64,000 bases of DNA from an uncultured Clostridia bacterium (GTDB lineage: Bacteria; Bacillota; Clostridia; Christensenellales; Borkfalkiaceae). The notes under the pieces are model-generated. The model was not told the DNA's origin, searched no databases, and saw only the letters and a list, made by a program, of their open reading frames with translations. The stretch spans positions 1 through 64,000 of the forward strand of contig CANQOY010000004.1 of NCBI GenBank assembly GCA_947625605.1, read 5' to 3'. Position 1 is the first letter of the stretch. Every line of letters begins with the position of its first letter. Of this stretch, positions 52,182 through 60,336 are shown piece by piece. The translations under genes and the position numbers were made by a program.

Positions 52182-55100
52182 CTAAACGAGCTTCACGCAC
52201 GCCTCGGGCAGGAAGGTGCGCAGCTCCGCCATGAGGGCGCGGTTCAGGTTGACGGAGAGTTCGTAGCGCTTTCCGCCGTACAGCGCCTTGCACTTCGTCC
52301 CGCCCGCATACTGCGAGAGCGCCTCCACGAGCTCGTCGAAATCCGCGGCCGAGAGAGCGCGGGCGTCCAGCCACAGCACCCGCTCTTTCTCCGCGGCGGG
52401 CGCCGCGGCCTCCGCAGGCGCCTCGTCCTTGGGCACGAACTCATCCAGACTATCGAGAACGATCACGGGGAGCTTTTCGGGCGCAATGTCGATCTTCCCC
52501 GCGATCCGCACGACGGCGTCCTGCCTCAGATACGGCTTTGCCCGCTCATAGACGCGCGGAAACGCCACGCATTCCACGCTCCCATAGAGATCTTCCACCG
52601 TGATGAACGCCATCGTCGTGCCCGCCTTGGTATTGATCTTCTTGATGGCGGCGACGATCCCGCCCGCCGTCACGGCGTCCCCGTTCTTGATGCGCTGGTA
52701 CACGCGGTCCCCCGTCTCCTCGTCCTCCTCGTAGTCGGCGAGCATGCCGCAGTGGAAGGTACTGTCCGCAAACGCCGCGGCGTAGGCGCGGAAGGGATGG
52801 CCGCTGACGTACACGCCCAGCACGGACTTCTCCTTGGAGAGGAGGTCTGCCGTCTCCCATTCCGGAAGTTCGGGATAGCTCACCGTGGGCGCTTCCTCTT
52901 GGATGAGGTCGCCGAACAGGGAGATCTGCGCGCTGTTCTTCTGCTTGTCCATCCCCTGCACGCGGCGAATCAGGTCTTCGTAGACCGCGGCATACTGCGA
53001 ACGCCGCTTCCCCATGCCGTCGAATGCGCCGCCGAAGATGAGGCTCTCCACCATGCGCTTATTGACAAACTTGGTGCAGCGCATGCAGAAATCGGGGAAA
53101 TCCTTGAACTTGCCGTTCTTCTCGCGCTCCTCGATGACGGACTCCATCGCACCGATGCCCACGCCCCTGAGCGCGCACAGGCCGAAGCGGAGGCCGTTCC
53201 CCTGCACGGAGAAATAGGCCTTGGAGAGATTGACGTCGGGCGGATAGACCGCAATGTTCTTTTCCTTCATGTACACGACGTATTTCGCGATCTCGTCGAT
53301 CTTGTCGATGCGGTTGTTGAGGACGCCCGCGAGAAATTCTTTCGGGTAATACTTTTTGAGATAGGCCGTCTGATAGGTGACGACGGAGTAGGCCGCCGCA
53401 TGCGACTTGTTGAAGGCGTAGGACGCGAAGCTCTCCATCTGCGCGAAGAGCTCTGCCGCGACGTCCGCGGGGATCCCCTTGGAGACGCACCCCGTGATAT
53501 TGCCGCCCTTGTCGATGTCTCCGTAGATGAACTTGTCTTTCTGCTGCATCAGCTCGGCGCGCTTCTTCTTGGACATGGCGCGGCGCACGAGATCTGCCTG
53601 CCCGAGAGAGTAGCCCGCAAGATTCTGGAAGATCTGCATGACCTGCTCCTGATAGATGATCACGCCGTACGTCTTTTCGAGAATGGGTTTGAGCAGCGGC
53701 GTGAGATAGTGGATCTCCTCGGGTCTTTCGCGGTTTTTGAGGTACTGGGGAATGAAATCCATGGGCCCCGGGCGGTAGAGCGAGATCCCCGCGATGAGGT
53801 CTTCGAGGCAGGTCGGTTGCAGCTGCTTCATGAAGCGCTTCATCCCCCCTTGTTCGAGCTGGAACACCGCGTCGGTATCGCCCTCCGCAATGAGCGCATA
53901 GGCGCCCGCGTCGTCGCACTCCTGCCCAAATTCGATCTTTCTGCCCGTGTCTTCGAGGATGTAGTCGCACGCCTTCTTGATATCCGTGAGCGTCGTAAGG
54001 GCCAGAAAGTCCATTTTGAGCATGCCGATGGATTCGACCTCTTTCATGTCGAACTGCGTCGTGATATCTTCGCCGTTTCGGCTGAGCGGGACGTTGTCCG
54101 CGATCTTCTTGCGGCAGATGACGACGCCCGCCGCGTGCATGGAGGTGTTGCGGGGCATGCCTTCGAGTTTGAGCCCCATATCTATGACACGTTTGAGCGT
54201 CTCGTCCGATGTGTAGATCTCGATGAACTCCGAATTGCGCTTGGCCTCCTGCGCGGCAAGTTTCTTGGCCGCCTCGTCGTGCTTTTCGGGGTCCCCCTCC
54301 GACGCGGCTACCTCCCGCCTCAATTCCTCCAAATCGAGGCCGAGAAGCTCGCGGATCGTGGATTTCCCGTCCATGAGTTTGGTGACGCGGTCGGTCTCCG
54401 CATAGGGAACGCGCATGACGCGGCCGACGTCCTTGATCACGGCGCGCGAAGCGAGCGTTCCGAACGTCACGATCTGCGCGACGTTTTCGGGATGGTACCT
54501 CCTCCGCACGTACTCGATGGTCTCCCCTCTCCGCGCCGTGCAGAAGTCCACGTCGAAGTCGGGCATGCTGACACGGTCGGGATTGAGAAAGCGCTCAAAG
54601 AGCAGGTCGTACCGCAGCGGATCCACGTTGGTGATGCCGATCGCGTAGGCGACGATGCTCCCCACGCCCGAACCTCTGCCCGGGCCGACGGGGATCCCGT
54701 TCAGGCGCGACCAGTTGATATAGTCCCACACGATGAGGAAATAGTCCGCAAACCCCATCTTGATGATGACAGATAACTCATATTCCGCCCGCTTCCGGAT
54801 CTCCTCGGTGACCTCGGGATATCTCCCCGGGAGCCCCTCCCACGTGAGGCGGGTGAGATACTCGGGGGAAGGCGTGCCGTCGTCCGCCGTGTACAGCGGA
54901 ATGAGCGATTTATCGTAGATCGGGTCTCCGTTCTCTTTCAAATTGAAAGGCGTATCCGTATCCGAGATCTTGTTCGCGATCACGCGGGTGTTGGAGACGG
55001 CCTCGGGGTAGTCCTTGAAGAGCTCGGCCATCTCGTCGCCCGACTTCATGTAAAACTCGTGCGTCTGCATCTTCATGCGCGCGGGATCGTCGAGCGTGCG

Positions 55101-55766
55101 CTTCGTCTGGATGCACATCAGGACGTCCTGCATCTCCCAGTCCTCTTTCCGCAGATAGTGCACGTCGTTGGTCGCCACAAGCTGCACGCCCGTCTCGCGG
55201 GAGAGTTTTGCGAGCAGGGGCAGGATCTGCTTCTGTTCGGGAATGCCGTGATCCTGCATTTCGATGTAGAAATCCTCGCCGAAGATCTCCTGCATGAAGA
55301 GCACGAAATCCTTCGCCAAGCCGTATTCCCCCGCGACGAGATAGCGCGCGAGGCGGCCCGCAAGACAGGCGGAGAGGCAGATCACGCCCTCGGTATGGCT
55401 GCGCAGGACGGTGTAGTCGATGCGCGGGCGGTAGTAGTAGCCGTCCACAAAGGCGAGGGAATCGAGCTGGACGAGATTGATGTACCCCGTCTTGTTCTTG
55501 GCGAGAAGAATGAGGTGATCGGCGTGCTGGTCCACGCGCTTTTTGTAATCGTCCACGACGTAGAATTCGCAGCCGATGATCGCCTTGATCTTGTTTTTCT
55601 TGCACTTCTCGGCAAATTTCAGCGAGGCGTACATGTTGCCGTGATCGGTGATCGCCACGGCGTCGATGCCGTTCTTCACGCAGTGCCGCACGAGCTCGTC
55701 CACCTTGACGGCGCCGTCTAAAAGGCTGTATTCGGTATGCAGATGTAAATGGACAAAATCGGTCAT
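52182..55766 (-). CDS. dnaE: DNA polymerase III alpha subunit
   Basis: A 1194-residue C-family replicative polymerase. The PHP domain starts at the N-terminus (HLHLHTEYSLLDG) and includes AITDHGNMYA. The polymerase active site has PDFDVDFC, the local form of PDxDxDF, and the YQEQVMQIFQNLAGY and NKSHAAAYSVVTYQTAYLK regions typical of DnaE. An OB fold (ITVEDLYGSVECVAFPRVY) lies near the C-terminus. There is no inserted exonuclease domain, so it is DnaE rather than PolC. The ATG overlaps the whiA stop by four bases (ATGA). Confidence 0.96.
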   Translation of the reverse strand: MTDFVHLHLHTEYSLLDGAVKVDELVRHCVKNGIDAVAITDHGNMYASLKFAEKCKKNKIKAIIGCEFYVVDDYKKRVDQHADHLILLAKNKTGYINLVQLDSLAFVDGYYYRPRIDYTVLRSHTEGVICLSACLAGRLARYLVAGEYGLAKDFVLFMQEIFGEDFYIEMQDHGIPEQKQILPLLAKLSRETGVQLVATNDVHYLRKEDWEMQDVLMCIQTKRTLDDPARMKMQTHEFYMKSGDEMAELFKDYPEAVSNTRVIANKISDTDTPFNLKENGDPIYDKSLIPLYTADDGTPSPEYLTRLTWEGLPGRYPEVTEEIRKRAEYELSVIIKMGFADYFLIVWDYINWSRLNGIPVGPGRGSGVGSIVAYAIGITNVDPLRYDLLFERFLNPDRVSMPDFDVDFCTARRGETIEYVRRRYHPENVAQIVTFGTLASRAVIKDVGRVMRVPYAETDRVTKLMDGKSTIRELLGLDLEELRREVAASEGDPEKHDEAAKKLAAQEAKRNSEFIEIYTSDETLKRVIDMGLKLEGMPRNTSMHAAGVVICRKKIADNVPLSRNGEDITTQFDMKEVESIGMLKMDFLALTTLTDIKKACDYILEDTGRKIEFGQECDDAGAYALIAEGDTDAVFQLEQGGMKRFMKQLQPTCLEDLIAGISLYRPGPMDFIPQYLKNRERPEEIHYLTPLLKPILEKTYGVIIYQEQVMQIFQNLAGYSLGQADLVRRAMSKKKRAELMQQKDKFIYGDIDKGGNITGCVSKGIPADVAAELFAQMESFASYAFNKSHAAAYSVVTYQTAYLKKYYPKEFLAGVLNNRIDKIDEIAKYVVYMKEKNIAVYPPDVNLSKAYFSVQGNGLRFGLCALRGVGIGAMESVIEEREKNGKFKDFPDFCMRCTKFVNKRMVESLIFGGAFDGMGKRRSQYAAVYEDLIRRVQGMDKQKNSAQISLFGDLIQEEAPTVSYPELPEWETADLLSKEKSVLGVYVSGHPFRAYAAAFADSTFHCGMLADYEEDEETGDRVYQRIKNGDAVTAGGIVAAIKKINTKAGTTMAFITVEDLYGSVECVAFPRVYERAKPYLRQDAVVRIAGKIDIAPEKLPVIVLDSLDEFVPKDEAPAEAAAPAAEKERVLWLDARALSAADFDELVEALSQYAGGTKCKALYGGKRYELSVNLNRALMAELRTFLPEACVKLV

Positions 55767-56743
55767 TTGTGATCCTTTGAAGTAGATTGACGGGGTCGGC
55801 CGTCGGCGGCCCTTTCCTTTTTCTCTTCGGCGCGGCGCAGCCCCATCAGCCTGCGCAGCCTGTGGTTGAGGCAGCTCTTGGAGAGCGAGAGCGCCTCCGC
55901 GAGCTCGGAGAGCGTCATCTCCGGGTGTGCGAGACGGGCCTCGGCCGCCTCTTTGAGCGGTTCGGGAAGGGCGCCGAGGATCCCCTCCTCCCTGAGCCGC
56001 GCGAACGCGACCACCTGTTCCGCGCTTGCAATGGCGGAGCGGTCCGCATTGTTCCCCATGCAGTTGAGCACGCGGTTTTCATTGTTGCTCACCTCGCGGG
56101 AGGCCGAGACCTTTTCCAGCGTTTTGAGCGCGCCCCGCGCGCCGATCACGGAAAGAAATCCCGCGATCGCCTCGCGGCTTTTGAGATAGACGACGTATTT
56201 CTCACCCCGCGTGACAATGCTTCCGGCGAGGCGGAAGCGCTCCAAAAGGGCGCAGAGATCCTCTGCGGCGTAGCCCGCGAAATCACAGGATAGGACGATT
56301 TCGAGATGGTACCCCGTCCGCTTTCCCTCGTGCGGGAGGGTACAGCTCCCGCCGCCGAGAAAGGCGCCTTTGAGGTAGGCCCGCGCGCAGCACTCCTCGA
56401 TCGGGTTGGCGGGGCTGTGGTCCGTGATCTCGTCCGCAAAGTCCCCTCCGCCCTCGCCGAACCACGAGAAGGTGAGCTTGTCCCGCCCGTGTTTGGGATC
56501 GCGCACGGCGCCCGAGACCGTCATCCTGATCCCGAAAAGCCGCTCGGCAAGGTCGAGGAGATAGGTTGCGATCTCCTCGCTCTCGCTGGTGAAGGAAAAT
56601 CCTCCGCACAGCCTCCCGCCGTCCCCGGAAAGCGCCCATTCCCCGCTCGTATCGAGTACGGCGGAGAGCAGGGCGCACCTGCAACAGCGGCTTTCGGGAA
56701 GCGTTTTCACGAGCTCCCGTTTGATCTCCTGCGTAAAGTTCAT
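55763..56743 (-). CDS. whiA: DNA-binding protein WhiA
   Basis: A 326-residue WhiA. The N-terminal part has the LAGLIDADG-like fold (FTQEIKRELV, CCARAYLKGAFLGGGS), and the C-terminal helix-turn-helix has MTLSELAEALSLSKSCLNHRLRRLM. In Bacillota it influences cell division and chromosome segregation. It is joined by ATGA overlaps to the PHP gene upstream and dnaE downstream. The usual neighbours rapZ and yvcK are missing from this cluster. The overlap with the PHP frame fixes the start at 56743. Confidence 0.93.
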   Translation of the reverse strand: MNFTQEIKRELVKTLPESRCCRCALLSAVLDTSGEWALSGDGGRLCGGFSFTSESEEIATYLLDLAERLFGIRMTVSGAVRDPKHGRDKLTFSWFGEGGGDFADEITDHSPANPIEECCARAYLKGAFLGGGSCTLPHEGKRTGYHLEIVLSCDFAGYAAEDLCALLERFRLAGSIVTRGEKYVVYLKSREAIAGFLSVIGARGALKTLEKVSASREVSNNENRVLNCMGNNADRSAIASAEQVVAFARLREEGILGALPEPLKEAAEARLAHPEMTLSELAEALSLSKSCLNHRLRRLMGLRRAEEKKERAADGRPRQSTSKDHK

Positions 56744-57491
56744 CTGTGCTTTTTATATTCCGCAAAGCGGAATACGGGCATTCTCCCGTCGATGTTGTCG
56801 ACCTGATCGGCAATGCCGACGCGCTCGATTTGCTCTGCCGCGAGTTGCAGATCCCCCACGCGGTCGGCCGAATGCGCGTCCGAGTCGATGACGAAACGCA
56901 CGCCCGTGGCTGCGGCGGCGGCGAGTTCCGCTTTTTCGAGCTGATTTCGAGGTAGGTGCCATAGTCGCGGCAGCACTTGGCGACCTCCGCAACGTCGCAG
57001 TACGTCTGAAAGTTGAGGTGGGTGACGATGTCGATCGGGTTCTTTTCGACGGCGTTGATGTACGCCCTCGTCACTTCGCGGCGGTACGCCGCGGACGGCC
57101 CGCAGTGCAAAGTCCTCCTCAGCCAGCCGCCCCAACCGAGTTTGACGTCCGACGCATGCTCGTAGCGGATGACAATATGGATCCCCATGAGGAAGAGGTC
57201 GAAGTTCTCATAGTCCGCCTCTGTCAGATCGCACAGCCCCGATACGCCGCGCAGGTTGCTCTCGATCCCCGTCAACACGGCGATCCCCGTCTCCCTCTCC
57301 GCGGCGCGGCAGTCCGCAATGAGATCGGGCACCCTCTCGCGTTTGAGGCCGAACCGCCTGTGCGAAAAGCCGTGATCGGTGATCGCCACGGCCAAAAGCC
57401 CCCTCTCCTTTGCGCTGAGCGCGTTTTCGAGCACGGTATTCTTGCCGTGCGAATATGGCGTATGTGTATGAAAATCCGCTGTCAGTTTCAT
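56740..57491 (-). pseudogene. PHP-domain phosphoesterase gene with a single-base frameshift
   Basis: Residues 1 to about 185 (start at 57491) read DFHTHTPYSHGK and AITDHGFSHRRF, the metal-binding His/Asp motifs of PHP phosphoesterases. At a run of five A on the minus strand (56932-56936) the frame must shift by -1 to continue as AELAAAAATGVRFVIDSDAHSADRVGDL, the expected C-terminal half with the metal ligand motif DSDAHS. That second frame ends with an ATGA overlap with whiA, as an intact gene would. A sixth A restores a roughly 250-residue protein. The gene overlaps murB by four bases. It is either an assembly error, a real lesion, or (less likely) slippage at AAAAAG. Confidence 0.82.
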
Positions 57492-58369
57492 GGTATGTAT
57501 CTGATCTCTTCCCGAAGAAGCACGCCCGTCTTGCGGAAAACCTCCTCTTTCACAAAGCGGATGAGCGCGGCGACCGCGGAAGAGCTCGCTCCCTCGTTGA
57601 GTATGAAATTCGCATGTTGCGGGGAGACGCGCGCCCCGTTTACCGCATATCCTTTGAGGCCGCACGCCTCGATGAGCGCCCCTGCGGAACATGCGGGAGG
57701 ATTGACGAACACGCACCCCATGCTCCTTCCCTTGGGAAGATGCGCCCTGCGGGCCCGATAGTACGCCCGCGCGGCGGCGATTTCTTCCGACCCCGAAGCG
57801 CGGCCCCGAAGGCGCACCGCGACGACGGCGATCCCGCTCTGAAACACGCTCTGCTTCTCCGCAAACGCGCATTCTTCCCGCGTAAACCGCCGCAGGACGC
57901 CGCCCTCGATCCCGATCACGCTCTCCGCGACGTCGCAGAGGTGCCGTCCGCCCACGCCCGCTTTCATTACGGCCGCGCCGCCCAGCGTGGCGGGAATTCC
58001 CGTGAGAAATTCAAACCCGCCCAGCGCATGCGCCTCCGCAAAGCGGAGGAGGGAGCCGCCGGTCACGCCCGCGCCCGCCAGAACGCACTCGCCGTCCGCA
58101 GCGAGGGCATTCATGCGGCGGAACAGCACGGCGACGCCCGCGAAACGGCCGTCCGCAGGCAGGACGTTCGCCCCCGCTCCGAGAAAACACAGGGGGATCC
58201 CCTCCCGCCCGAGAAAGCGCAGGAGCGCGGCCGCTTCCTCCCCGTCCGCGGGGGACGCCCATACTTCCGCCGTCCCGCCGCAGCCGATCGTCGTGTTCCG
58301 CGCAAAGGAAAAATCCCGCCCGAGCGCAAGCCGCGGAAAGCGCGTGCGCAAACGCGTATAGAGATCCAC
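57488..58369 (-). CDS. murB: UDP-N-acetylenolpyruvoylglucosamine reductase
   Basis: A 293-residue FAD enzyme that reduces UDP-GlcNAc-enolpyruvate to UDP-MurNAc in cell-wall synthesis. FAD-binding motifs are NTTIGCGGTAEV, LGAGANVLPADG (GAGAN in place of the usual GxGSN) and GIPATLGGAAVMKAG. RSMGCVFVNPP holds the catalytic-position residue, here Cys rather than Ser. The GTG at 58369 has GGAGGAG seven bases upstream and gives the best start; the frame opens eight codons earlier at another GTG. It overlaps the PHP gene by four bases. Confidence 0.93.
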   Translation of the reverse strand: MDLYTRLRTRFPRLALGRDFSFARNTTIGCGGTAEVWASPADGEEAAALLRFLGREGIPLCFLGAGANVLPADGRFAGVAVLFRRMNALAADGECVLAGAGVTGGSLLRFAEAHALGGFEFLTGIPATLGGAAVMKAGVGGRHLCDVAESVIGIEGGVLRRFTREECAFAEKQSVFQSGIAVVAVRLRGRASGSEEIAAARAYYRARRAHLPKGRSMGCVFVNPPACSAGALIEACGLKGYAVNGARVSPQHANFILNEGASSSAVAALIRFVKEEVFRKTGVLLREEIRYIP

Positions 58370-58408
58370 TTTATCTCTCCTCCATTCTACCACAACTCTA
58401 TGCGAATT

Positions 58409-59323
58409 TCAAACGGTTTTCAGAAATTTTTCAAGATTTTCCAGATCTTCTCCGCGCTCTGCGCGGGAGGCAAGGTCGGCGAGCGAGCGGGCGTCCGCAA
58501 AGACGCTCACCGTGCGCGTCGCGCCGTCCGTCTGTACGGGAAACATGCCGATCTCGCCTAGCCGCTCCGAAGTGGATCCCGAGAGCAGTTCCTCCACAAA
58601 GGCGAGCGCATCCTCGCGCTCCGCCGTTTTGAGGAGAGAGATGTATTGGAAGAGATCGTTGTAGCCCGTGAGCGGACGGGAAAAGACGTCTTTGCCGCGC
58701 GCCTGAAAGCGGCAGATATCGCGCTGCGTGCCCAGGAGATAGCGGTATTTTCCGCTCAGAAAGCCGGTATAGGCGGCCGAGGACTCCGCCGTCTCCCCCT
58801 CGACGCCCGCAAATCTTGCCGAAAGCGCCGTCAGGTTGCTCCCGCCCGCAGAGAGCGCGGTGCGGCCCTCCGCCTCGAAGTTTTCATCCTCAGAGAAGAG
58901 AAAATACCCTCCCATGCACCAGGGGACGGCGAGGCAGTCCGCGCCGATCTTTCCGCCCGCAAACTCGTACGGAAGCGGAAGGCTCTCCTCCGCAAAGGCG
59001 GAGAGCCCCACCCCGAAGGAGAGAAGATCGGGCTTTCTCCCCTCCGCAAGCGCGGCCTCCGCTCCCTCGGCAGTGAAACTCGTCACGAGATAGTACACCC
59101 CCTCACGTTCTGCCTCGACCCGCCGCGCTACGCTCCTGAGAAAGGAGGTGCGGGAGCCCTTTCCGCCCTCAAACGTGTCCACATTCCAGACCGTGACGAC
59201 GCGTTGCCGCACGGGCGGCGCCGCTTCCCCCCGCGGGAAGAAGATCACGGAGAACAGGATCGCGGCAATGATGAGAAAGGGCAGCGCCCTGAGCAGGAGC
59301 TTCGGAATATCGCGTGCTTTCAT
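58409..59323 (-). CDS. Membrane-anchored solute-binding-like protein
   Basis: A 304-residue protein with one N-terminal helix (about 10-30) and no lipobox. The outside part resembles a small extracellular solute-binding protein: VVTVWNVDTFEGGKGSRTSFL, LLSFGVG, AVPWCMGGYFLF. No ABC permease or ATPase is nearby, so transport is doubtful; it could be a sensor or orphan binding protein. The start is uncertain: the ATG at 59323 opens a good signal sequence but has no strong Shine-Dalgarno site, and 59344 is an alternative. It lies 39 bases ahead of murB. Confidence 0.65.
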   Translation of the reverse strand: MKARDIPKLLLRALPFLIIAAILFSVIFFPRGEAAPPVRQRVVTVWNVDTFEGGKGSRTSFLRSVARRVEAEREGVYYLVTSFTAEGAEAALAEGRKPDLLSFGVGLSAFAEESLPLPYEFAGGKIGADCLAVPWCMGGYFLFSEDENFEAEGRTALSAGGSNLTALSARFAGVEGETAESSAAYTGFLSGKYRYLLGTQRDICRFQARGKDVFSRPLTGYNDLFQYISLLKTAEREDALAFVEELLSGSTSERLGEIGMFPVQTDGATRTVSVFADARSLADLASRAERGEDLENLEKFLKTV

Positions 59324-59373
59324 AACGATATTGTATGCGCCCATCCCCCGCCCGCATGCCCGCGGAACGGGAA

Positions 59374-59430
59374 GAGGGGGAACAAGAATGCTCCCCCTCC
59401 GTGTTTTTGCCGACTTACATCGGCAAAAAC
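59374..59430. other. Two adjacent hairpins of unknown role
   Basis: GAGGGGGA/TCCCCCTC (59374-59381 and 59392-59399) and a perfect 11-bp repeat GTTTTTGCCGA/TCGGCAAAAAC (59403-59413 and 59420-59430). They lie in the 197-base gap 59324-59520, which also has a palindrome at 59497-59514 (GGAGAGCT/AGCTCTCC). The T-run of the first hairpin points to the plus strand, where no gene ends. Confidence 0.45.
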
Positions 59431-59520
59431 TCTATTTGAAAGCGGCCCGCCGCTACATTCACAATGTGTGCAGGCGGCCGAAGAATATACGCGAAAGGAG
59501 AGCTCCAGCTCTCCCCCTCT

Positions 59521-59676
59521 TTACACTCTGCGCACAAAGCTGTCGCAGCAGGTGCAGTGCTCGCAATCGCAAGTGTTTCCGACGTGGATCTTATCCAGCT
59601 TGCACTTCATGCCGTCACAGTTGAACCTGCACTCCGTCACGCCGCAGGAAACGCCGCAGTTCGTTGTGTTGTTCAT
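59521..59676 (-). CDS. DUF1540-type cysteine-rich small protein
   Basis: A 51-residue peptide with ten cysteines in a DUF1540-like arrangement (CGVTECRFN, CDCEHCTCCDSF). The family occurs in anaerobic Clostridia and probably binds metal; its function is unknown. The ATG at 59676 follows GAGGAGG at five bases, which marks it as the true start; the longer frame (59763) crosses the divergent rplI promoter. It is divergent from rplI. Confidence 0.85.
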   Translation of the reverse strand: MNNTTNCGVSCGVTECRFNCDGMKCKLDKIHVGNTCDCEHCTCCDSFVRRV

Positions 59677-59721
59677 ATTGACCTCCTCATTTTCAGTATG
59701 GTGCAATTTCGGGAAAATATC

Positions 59722-59750
59722 TTGACAAAGCGCGGAAAAAGAAGTAAGAT
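59722..59750 (+). promoter_or_regulatory. rplI promoter
   Basis: Plus strand TTGACA (59722-59727) and TAAGAT (59745-59750), spacer 17 bp. GGGAGG precedes the ATG at 59781. Confidence 0.75.
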
Positions 59751-59780
59751 AAGGAAAAAACACGGATCCGGGAGGTCAAG

Positions 59781-60227
59781 ATGAAAGTTATTCTCAGGGC
59801 AGACGTGAAAGGCAGCGGCAAAAAGGGAGATATCATCGAGGTATCGGACGGATTTGCCAAAAATTTTCTCCTGAAAAAGGGTTTGGCCGAGATCGCGACG
59901 GCGACGGGCATCAATGAGATCGAACAGCGCAGAACGGCGGACGCCTACCATCGGGCGGAGGCCGTCAAGGCGATGAAGGAATCCGCCCAAAAATTGAACG
60001 GGACGGAGGTCACGGTCCCCATCCGCGTGGGAAAGAACGGCAAAGTGTTCGGCTCGGTCACGACGGATAAGATCGCCGCAGCGCTCGCCGATTTGGGCTA
60101 TGAGGTGGATAAGAAGCGGATCACCGCCAAGATCGCCATGCGCACCCTCGGGCTCTTCGACGCCGAGGTGCGCTTCATGGAGGGCGTCAGCGCCAAGATC
60201 AAAGTCAATGTCGTTCCCCTCGAATAA
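59781..60227 (+). CDS. rplI: 50S ribosomal protein bL9
   Basis: A 148-residue ribosomal protein of standard length. The N-terminal signature runs from VKGSGKKGDIIEVSDGFAKNFL, and the long linker helix and C-terminal RNA-binding domain follow (GKNGKVFGSVTTDKIAAAL). It binds 23S rRNA at the base of the L1 stalk. In many Bacillota rplI lies near dnaB and a DHH phosphoesterase; here it is a single gene with its own promoter and terminator. Confidence 0.97.
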   Translation: MKVILRADVKGSGKKGDIIEVSDGFAKNFLLKKGLAEIATATGINEIEQRRTADAYHRAEAVKAMKESAQKLNGTEVTVPIRVGKNGKVFGSVTTDKIAAALADLGYEVDKKRITAKIAMRTLGLFDAEVRFMEGVSAKIKVNVVPLE

Positions 60228-60240
60228 TTGAAATAAAACG

Positions 60241-60268
60241 AAAAACGCCCAATCATGGGCGTTTTTTT
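60241..60268. terminator. Terminator after rplI
   Basis: A 10-bp stem (AAAAACGCCC paired with GGGCGTTTTT) with an AATCAT loop and a run of seven T. The mirrored A run lets it also stop the adhE transcript from the other side. Confidence 0.88.
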
Positions 60269-60336
60269 CATGCAAATCAAGCAATTATGTCACGCATAGT
60301 ACTGTGCAAAACGGCATTTTTCCAAAATAGCTTCCC

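Noticed and set aside
57492..57872. Upstream extension of the PHP gene frame
   Set aside because: It lies inside murB; the ATGA overlap at 57488-57491 marks the true start.
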